Shown here piece by piece: positions 27,801 to 36,800 of a stretch of DNA of 64,000 bases (position 1 is the stretch's first letter; the number at the start of each line of letters is the position of its first letter). The position numbers and the translations under genes are program-made. Below the pieces are notes generated by a model. That model searched no databases. It was not told the DNA's origin and was given only the letters and a program-made list of their open reading frames with translations. The stretch is from Carya illinoinensis. Taxonomy: Eukaryota; Streptophyta; Magnoliopsida; Fagales; Juglandaceae. The stretch lies in the NCBI RefSeq assembly GCF_018687715.1, contig NC_056767.1, positions 27,453,501 to 27,517,500 on the forward strand, written 5' to 3'.

Positions 27801-30800
27801 TTCTCCTGCATTGTGAGCCACTAGATCACACTATGGGATGATGTTTTTAGAAGATTGGAGTTAGCCTGAGTTATGCCTACTACACTGGTTGAACTCCTGG
27901 CCAGTTGGAAGAATTTGGACAGGATTCCACAAATCTAGTAGTGTGGATGATGATTCCTATATGTATTCTTTGGTGCTTATGGAAGGAACGAAATTATCGG
28001 ACTTTTGAAGATAATGAGCGAACATTGGAGGAGATTAGAGTGTTCTTTGTTAAAACTTTGTTCATATGGGCAAGTGTTGTAGATTGTGATGGCTTAAATT
28101 TTCATGATTTTCTTGTTTCTATCTCTTTCTCTTAGCTAGTTGTAAACTCTTGTATACCTCCTGTGTATTTGGGCTATGCGTATTCATATTAATACAAATA
28201 TATTTTACTTATAGAAAAAAAAAAGGTAGACTCAAGTTGGGAGAGCCGGAGCTTTTGTGCAAGCTGAATATGTAAAAAGCCTATGATCATGTCAAATGGA
28301 GATTCTTACTCTACATGCTTGAGAGATGTGGCTTTGGTATGAAATGGTGTACTTGGTATATCTATGGCTTTTTTCGCTATATTGGTGAACGACGCTCCAA
28401 AAGGCTTCTTTAAAAGCTCACGAGAATTGAAACAAGATGATCCCCTATCTTTGTTACTCTTTGTTTTTGTGATTGAAGCTTTTAGTAAGATGATTTCAGG
28501 TGTCTTGGAGGGTGGGTTTAGATCTGGCTTCTTGGTGGGGGAGGCAATTATTGGTTCGCTCAACATATCTCATCTATTACTTGCCGATGATACCTTAATC
28601 TTTTGCGGAGCCAGCCATGAACAAATTCGATCTTTGAGGGCTCGTCTATTATGCTTTGAAGCTATATTAGGGTTGAAGGTGAACTTGACTAAATCAAAAG
28701 TAGTGCCAATGGGAGATGTTACTAATGTGGAGAGTATGACTTCTATCTTGGGATGCAAGATATCACAGTTGCCCATGAAATATCTTGGCAGGAGTTGGGT
28801 GCTACGTTCAAGTCGAAATTTTTTTGGGATGTGTTCTAGATAAAAAATGGAGACGAAATTAGCTAGTTGGAAGAGGATGCGTTTATCCAAGGTGGTAGGG
28901 TCACCTTAATCAAAAGTACTATTTCTAATTTGTCAGCTTACTTCCTCTCATTATTTCCGCTCCTTGCCAAAGTGGCTCATTGATGAGTTTAAATTTCATT
29001 TTGTGAAATGGGCCACAATATGCTCTCCCATTAAAGGAGGAATTGGGTATTCGGAACTTGAAATCTTTTAAAAAAACTTGGAAAATAGTTATGAAGATAT
29101 CACTATGAACTGTCATCAAATTGAAACATGGAGAACCATGGGGAGGATGGTGTTCTAATGAGGTGAGTTGGCCTTATGGAGTGGGGTTGTGGAAGCATAT
29201 AAGAAGAGAATGGGATACACATGCAAGAAATATTTGCTTTACTGTGGATAATGGATACAAGGTCAAGTTTTGGCATGATGTATGGTGTGGCGATAGGGCA
29301 CTCAAGGAAACTTATTCACGAGTTTATGGTCTTGGTGGATTTGCCACTTATAGGTGGCCCTTTTACTTGGTCCAATAATCAGATGTGGTCACGGTTGGAT
29401 AGATTCTTAATATCGCCAGAGTGGGAATGTCAGTATCCAGAGGTTTGTCAGAGGAGATTGCTGCGTCTATGCTTAGATCACTTCCCAATTTTACTGGATG
29501 GCGGAGGCATTCAAAGTGGGCGTCGTTACTTCAAGTTCGAAGACACGTGGCTTAAAAGCGAGGGTTTTGTGGATAAGGTAAGGAGTTGGTGGTCCTCTTA
29601 TCAGTTTAATAGTACTCCATCTCATATACTTGCAGGCAAATCAAAGGCTTTAAAGGAGGACTTAAAGCTATGGAATTCCCAATCTTTTGGTGATTTAGGG
29701 GAGTAAAAGAACAACATGATGGGAGAGTTACAGTTTCTTGAAAGAATCAATGAAGGCAGATTTCTCACCGTAGAGGAAAGAACAAGAAAGGCAGAATTGA
29801 CTTTAGAGTTAGAAAGGTATTATCATTTGAAGAGATATCTTGGCGACAGAAATCAAGAGCTTTGTGGCTGAAAGAAGGGGATAGGAGTACAAAATTCTTC
29901 CATAGAGTGGCAAATTCGCATAGGAGGAATAATATCATTGAGATGCTGCGTATCAATGGTAGAGAGTGTACAGAGGCCCCTGTGATACGGGAACATGTGC
30001 TGAATTTTTTCGAACAACTATTTACAGAAAGAGAGGGATGGAGGCCAAAAGTGGATGGACTTGTATTTGATTCCATTGAGCCATAGACTGCGGCAAGATT
30101 GGAAAGAGCATTCGAGGAACAGGAGATATATGAAGTGATCAGACGAATGGGGAAAGGCAAAGCGCCGGACCAGACGGTTTTTCGATGGGGTTCTTCCATA
30201 CTTGTTGGGAGGTGATAAAAGAGGATTTGCTGAATGTCTTCCAAGAATTATTCTCGTCTGGGAAATTTCAGAAAAGTTTGAACACGACTTTTATTGCATT
30301 AATTCTGAAGAAGACCAGGCTGTGGAAGTGAAGGATTTTAGGCCCATTAGCCTCATTAACGGGGTCTATAAAATTATTTCAAAGGTTCTAGCAAACAGGT
30401 TGGGGGAGGCCACTGGTAAGATAATCTCAAAGCCACAAAATGCCTTTGTTAGGGGTCGTCAAATTCTGGACTCGGTATTAATAGCCAATGAATGTTTGGA
30501 TAGTAGACTAAAATCCGGTATGGCAGAGATTATTTGTAAATTAGACATGGAAAAAGCATATGACCATGTAAATTGGGGCTTTCTTATCTATCTATTGAGG
30601 AGGTGTGGATTTGGGGAAAAATGGTGTAGGTGGATCAGATGGTGCATCTCAACAGCAAGATTTTCAATTTTGATTAATGGCAGTTCAAAAGGTTTTTTTA
30701 ACAGCTCGAGAGGTTTAAGACAAGGGGATCCGTTGTCCCATCTTCTCTTTGTTATCATAATGGAGGCCTTGAGTCGGATGGTAATGGCTCTAGTTAACAA

Positions 30801-33800
30801 TGGTTTGCTGGCTGGTTTTTCCGTGGGTGATTTGAATAGGGGCCTTATCTTGATATCTCATTTACTTTTTGCTGATGACACGTTAATTTTCTGTGAGGCT
30901 GAACAAGAACAACTTAGGACTCTGAAAGCCTTTGGAGTGGTTTGGGGGATGAATTCAAGTTTCATCTAATCAACTGGGATACGGTTTGCATACCAATTTC
31001 TTCAGGAGGATTGGGGATAAAGAATCTGAGAATTTTCAATCAGGCACTCCTAGGGAAATGGTTTTGGAGATATAATATGTAGCCGGAAGCACTATGGAAA
31101 TTAGTAGTTCATAGTAAATATGGCAGCCTATGGGGGGGATGGTGTACTAGAGAGGGGAATGGATCGTATGGAGTGGGGATTTGGAAGCAAATAAGAAGAG
31201 GGTGGAGGATGTTTGCCAATAATACTAAACTTTTGGTGGGGGAGGGCACACGTATAAGATTTTGGAGGGACATTTGGTGTGGGGAAGAGGCACTGAAGGA
31301 CGCTTCTCCATTTGTATATCTAGTGGCTTGCGATCAAGAAGCTTCGGTCGCGGACCTGTTGGTTCGCTCAGGGGATCAAGTTCACTGGAAAGTCACTTTT
31401 TGTAGAGCAGCACATGATTGGGAAGTAAACAATTTCGCGGATTTTTTCAACCTAGTGTACTCTATGAAGCTGAACGGATTGCATGAAGATAAACTGTGGT
31501 GGAAACATACAGGTAAGGGTACTTTCTCGGTTCGCTCTTATTATAAGGCCCTTACAGCTATACTGAATGCTTCATTTCCATGGAAAAGATTGTGGAGCAA
31601 TAAAGTGCCGCCCAAAACACTTTTCTTCATTTGGACAGCAGCTGTGGGAAGATTCTGACTACCGATAATTTGCGGAAGAGGCGGCGGGTAATCATTACTG
31701 ATTGGTGCTGTATGTGTAAGAAAGATGGTGAGTCAGTGAACCATCTCCTGCTACATTGTGAGACAGCGAGAGCCTTGTGGTGTGAAGTATTCTGTCGAGT
31801 AGGGTTAAATTGGGTGATGCCGAAGTCAGTACTTGAATTATTAGCCAGTTGGACAATGCCGGGGGAAGATCTACATATCAAAGCTAGGTGGAAGATGGTA
31901 GCTATCTGCATTATGTGGTGCATTTGGCAAGAGCAAAATGAACGAACATTTGAAGATAAGGAGAGGACAACTGAGGAGCTTTGCATCTTATTTTTTTTTT
32001 TGAGAGAAGTAATAATTGAGGAGCTTTGTATCTTATTGTTCAGCACTTTATTCCTATGGTCTCTAGCTATAGACTTTAATGGCCTAAATGTACATGAGTT
32101 TCTAGTGACTACTATAGCCACCTAGATAGGTTTTACCGCTTGTATACCTTCGTGTACTTGGGCTATGCCTATTATTATTAATACTATCGTTTACTTATAA
32201 AAAAAAAAAAGGTCTATGGTCTAGCAAGAATGAAAGAAACCTTGATTGTGGATCTACTAATCATCTGCAATGGTATTCCCTAATGGAATGTTTTTTCGGC
32301 ATTCTTTGACATTGTGTAATCCACCGGTCTGTCGGGGGAGTTGAAGACAAGATTTTTTAGTGCCCTTCTGAGAAAGGGTTATTTACAGTCCGCTCTCTAT
32401 ACCAAACCACGACAACGCGCATCACAAATCCATTCCCATGGAAGAGCATTTGGAAAACAAAGATACCTCTAAACCGGCTTCTTTGGGGAAGATCCTCACT
32501 CTAGACAACTTGAGGAAACGTCGAATCATAGTCTTATTGTATGTGCAAGAAAAGCGAAGAGTCCATTGACCATATCTACTATTTCAAAATGAAGTCTTTG
32601 CTTGGTTGGGCTAACTTGGGTGATGCCGAGAAGGGTAAGTGACCTCCTCGCTTCTTGGAAAGACATTCGGGGCAACTCTCAAATTGCATCAATATGGAAG
32701 ATGGTCCCAATATGCCTATGGTGGTGCATTTGGAGGGAGAGGAATGAAAGAAGTTTTGAAAATCAAAAGCGGTCAATGGATGAGCTTAGAAACTTATTTT
32801 TAGTTACTTTACTCCATTGGTCGATTGTAATTGATTTTCATGGCATGACTTTTCATGAATTCCTTGTATCACTAAACTAGCACGCTTAGGCGTTACTCTA
32901 GTCTCTTGTATATATCCCATATACTTGGGCTCGTGTACTCTTTTGATCAATAAAAATTTGTTTACCGATATATATATATTAAAAAAAAATGAATAGTATC
33001 ATTGAACCCCTAGGGGTTGGCTCAAGTGGTAATAGCCTTGATCTTGTGGATGTTCCCTCCTAGTCTAAGGTTTGAATCCTCTTGTGGGCAAACAATTTCT
33101 GTGGGCCATTGGACAGGGGGGATTTCCTCTTGAATTACCCTAGGAGCACTTGACGGAAACTCCTTGCCGAAGGCCTGTGCACCCCGGGATTGATTAGTCG
33201 GGACTTTCTTCTAGACACCTGGTTCTTTCCTGTCAATTGTAATTTTGTTTCTTTCGGGGACAGATTGGGGAATAATATTGTTATGGAGATGTTTATACTT
33301 GATCCTTTATGCAGTGAACATTTTGAGTAGTCCTTCTTGATTGGCTGCATGCTCGCTATTGTAACGAAAATCTTTTGTTATTGCAATTAAATGTCATATG
33401 TTGACTGTCTAATTTTTTCTCTCTAACCTATTTGGATGATCAGGCTTTTCATCGTCATATCCCGATTCTTATAAGGTCCCTAGGGTCATCTTGTTCTGAA
33501 TTGCTCCATATCATATCTGATCCACCACAAGGAAGTGAAAATCTTTTGACACTGGTAGGTTCCTCTAGTTTTTCTAACATTTCTCTGTTTGAACCTTGCA
33601 ACTTTTGCTTTTACTCTGAGATTTATTTTATATGAATGATCCTGATAGTGGTTTTGTTTTCCTGCTAGGTGTTGGAAATATTGACTCAAGAGACAACGCC
33701 TTCTTCTGATCTGATAGCGACTGTTAAACATTTATATGAAACTAAACTAAAGGTTATTCTTGTAGCTAAAAATTTCTTCTGTTTCTTAGTAAAATTCAAC

Positions 33801-36800
33801 TTTTGCCGTCTTGGTCCTTATGTGGACTATTTTCCTTTTCAGGATGTCACAATTCTTATTCCAATGCTGTCTTCACTTTCCAAAAATGAGGTTTGTTTCA
33901 AATTTTCTTCCTTGTACTATTTCTACCATCTGTGATTGTATATGTTGATTTTCACATTCAATAAATTAGTAATTTGGATGAATGGAAAAACAAAACATCT
34001 TCAAGGTAATGTTCCTTCATAAGAATATGCCATGCTAAGGTAATTTTTTATGTTTGCATCCACTCCTTAAAAGTATTATTCAACTAATTGGAAAAAAATA
34101 GCTGCTTAGTGAACATTAATGCGTTGGCAACTGGAGATAGATGCTGTTTTGGGTGTGGATTTTGATCATTGTATGCATGCAGGTTTTACCTATTTTTCCT
34201 CGGCTTGTTGACCTTCCGCTAGAAAAGTTCCAGATGGCACTTGCTCACATACTGCAGGTAAATGTGAAGGATTTATGTATGATTTTCACAAACGATACCA
34301 AATCATTTTTTTTTTCTTTTATCTTTTATTTTTCAAATAAAGATAAGATCTCAAGTATACTACATAATTGTTTTATTACTTGTAAAAAATACAAAATTGT
34401 ATTATTCATAGAAATGGGGCCCATTACATATCTGAAATCTTTTATCCTTTCAGGTCCTATGTTATTTTTTTTTCATTCTGATAGAGAGGAAGGGAGTGAA
34501 AACCAGACGTCTGTTATATTTCTGTTAGAAGGCAAACAATTGATTCCACATTCCTATGTGATTTTATAATTTTTAGATAGAGAGGGAGACTTCTGTTGTT
34601 TCTAGTTGTGGATGGGCTAATTTAGAGGCTCCTTAACTTTAGCCTTTCTTGTAGAACAACCGATGTATGTCTAGATGTTAACCTCTAGGGGTTGGCTCAA
34701 GTGGTAAAAGGCCTTGGTCTTGGTGGTATGCCCTTCCAGGTCTAAAGTTTCAAATCCTCTTGGATGCAAACAATTTCTAGGGGCCATAGGACTGGGGGAT
34801 TTTTCCCTTGAATTACCTGAGGTGCAGTTGCAGGAAACATCTTTTGGGAGGCCTGTGCATCTCTGGGATTAGTTGGGATGCTGTTTTTGGACACCCGGTG
34901 CCAATAAAAAAAAAAAGGTCTAGATGCTATGAATAATTTTCTTGTGTCAATTACTCATGCTTCTAAAGCAATTGGGTTCTTTCAGTTTCGAGTTGATTTT
35001 ATAAGATTGTGCTTTGTTTCTTTCATCTCATGATTCTCATCACTACTTATAAAAAAAAAGAAAAAAAAAGGAGAAACGAAAAGCTTGCATTCAATCTATT
35101 TGGCAGTATACTAAATTTGCTTTGAGCAAAAACATAGATTTACAGTAATAGCAAAAAAAATTATTTTCACCTTCCCACCCTAAGTCAACAAAAATTGTTG
35201 AGTTCATTTTTGTCTGTGGCAGGGTTCAGCTCATATGGGTCCAGCTTTGACACCTGCGGAAGTATTAGTCGCTATCCATCACATAGCTCCTGAGAAAGAT
35301 GGCCTTCCACTTAAAAAGGCATGTCATATATATTTTGAGTAACTGCTTTTAGTCATCAAGCGGCCCTTAGGTCTTTTTTTATATGGAAGACATTAAGCTA
35401 ACACCTGCATGCTGGATGCTTTTTCCTTCTGTCCAATCTTTTAATAGGAGTTATATACCTAAATTTCACCAAATAGGAGTTATTGAAGAGTTTGTGCTCG
35501 TATATAAATGTGAAACCAATATGGGCTTGGGATGAAGTTGGAAATAATGGGAGGAATGCAACACCTAGCATGATCTCATAGTTTATGTGGGTTGCTCACC
35601 TTCCACTTCACCACCTTATTAACGATAGCTCAACCCAAATTCGAATAATTTTGGGTTTGTCTAGGTCATAAGACAGGTTGAAAAATACTTCATTAGGAAT
35701 GTCTATTTAATAACATAATTTTCTGAAGATGAGAGTTAAATTTACAAACTTAAATTCACTATACTGTATTGTACTCTTCCTCTATTCCTATCACTTTACC
35801 ATTTTTCCATTTAGTTTTTTAACGGTAAACCCCAACCCCCCCCCCCCAGCGCGCCCCAACTCTTCTCCTCTCTCCCCTCCTCCTCCTCCTGCAGAACGAT
35901 GTTTGACAATCATATATTATCTTGGCAGTCAGCTTTGCTTTAGAGTGCCCAACATCCTAGGTTAATTGAGATTAGTAAGAAAGCCCAAAGACCAACATAG
36001 TTTTTGACTGAAAACTCTGGGCCAGGCTCATCTGTTGGTTGGGAAATCTGTGGGTCAGCTGCTTTCTTGCACTGCTCAAAATTTAGCCCAAATCCAGGAT
36101 CTCTGGTTTAATATTCTGGAGTGTATCTCTGCAAAATGCGTTCAAATTAGCTTGTGGGATTTTTGATTGATGTTAGTCATTATATGTTGGTTGTGTCTGG
36201 TGGTGTTCATGTCACGTGTAGATGGTTATTACAGGTATTGAAGTGGTGGTCACATATATGTTGCGTGCAATGCATCAATTTTTACATTTTTGTGCCTCCA
36301 TTTCATGTTATCAGATAACAGATGCTTGCTCAGCCTGTTTTGAGCAACGCACAGTTTTCACGCATCAGGTCTTGGCCAAGGCATTGAGCCAGATGGTATG
36401 TGAATCTCATGTGATCTGGATTATGTACATTATCTTCAGTTCTTTGTTAGTTGTAATTGTTGTATTTTTCAGGTCGATCAAACTCCTCTACCTCTACTCT
36501 TCATGAGAACAGTGATTCAGGCAATTGATGCTTTTCCTACACTGGTAAGATTTATTTACATATATGCTACATTCATACCATTTTCACTATAGTAATGTCC
36601 ATGTTGAGTTTGTCATAGAATGCATTCAGAATGGCTGCTGTTTTGTAGACTTTTAATTTTGATAACCCCGAGGGGTTGGCTCAAGCAGTAAGAGCCTTGG
36701 TCTTGGTGGTATGCTCCCTTTAGGTCTAAGGTTCCAACTCTTGGGTGCAAACAATTTCTAGGGGCCATATCACATCAGTGAAAAGCAGATGATTTACCTG

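Larger units (their letters stand above)
26052..33443 (+). other. Intron 16 of symplekin (7.4 kb), a nest of LINE copies
   Basis: Exon 16 ends GTCAAGCAG at 26051 and exon 17 begins GCTTTTCATC at 33444. In between lie a SINE piece, an antisense LINE tail, a MITE and three sense-strand LINE fragments, one nested in another. All are annotated separately. The reading frame of the host gene is unaffected. Confidence 0.85.
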
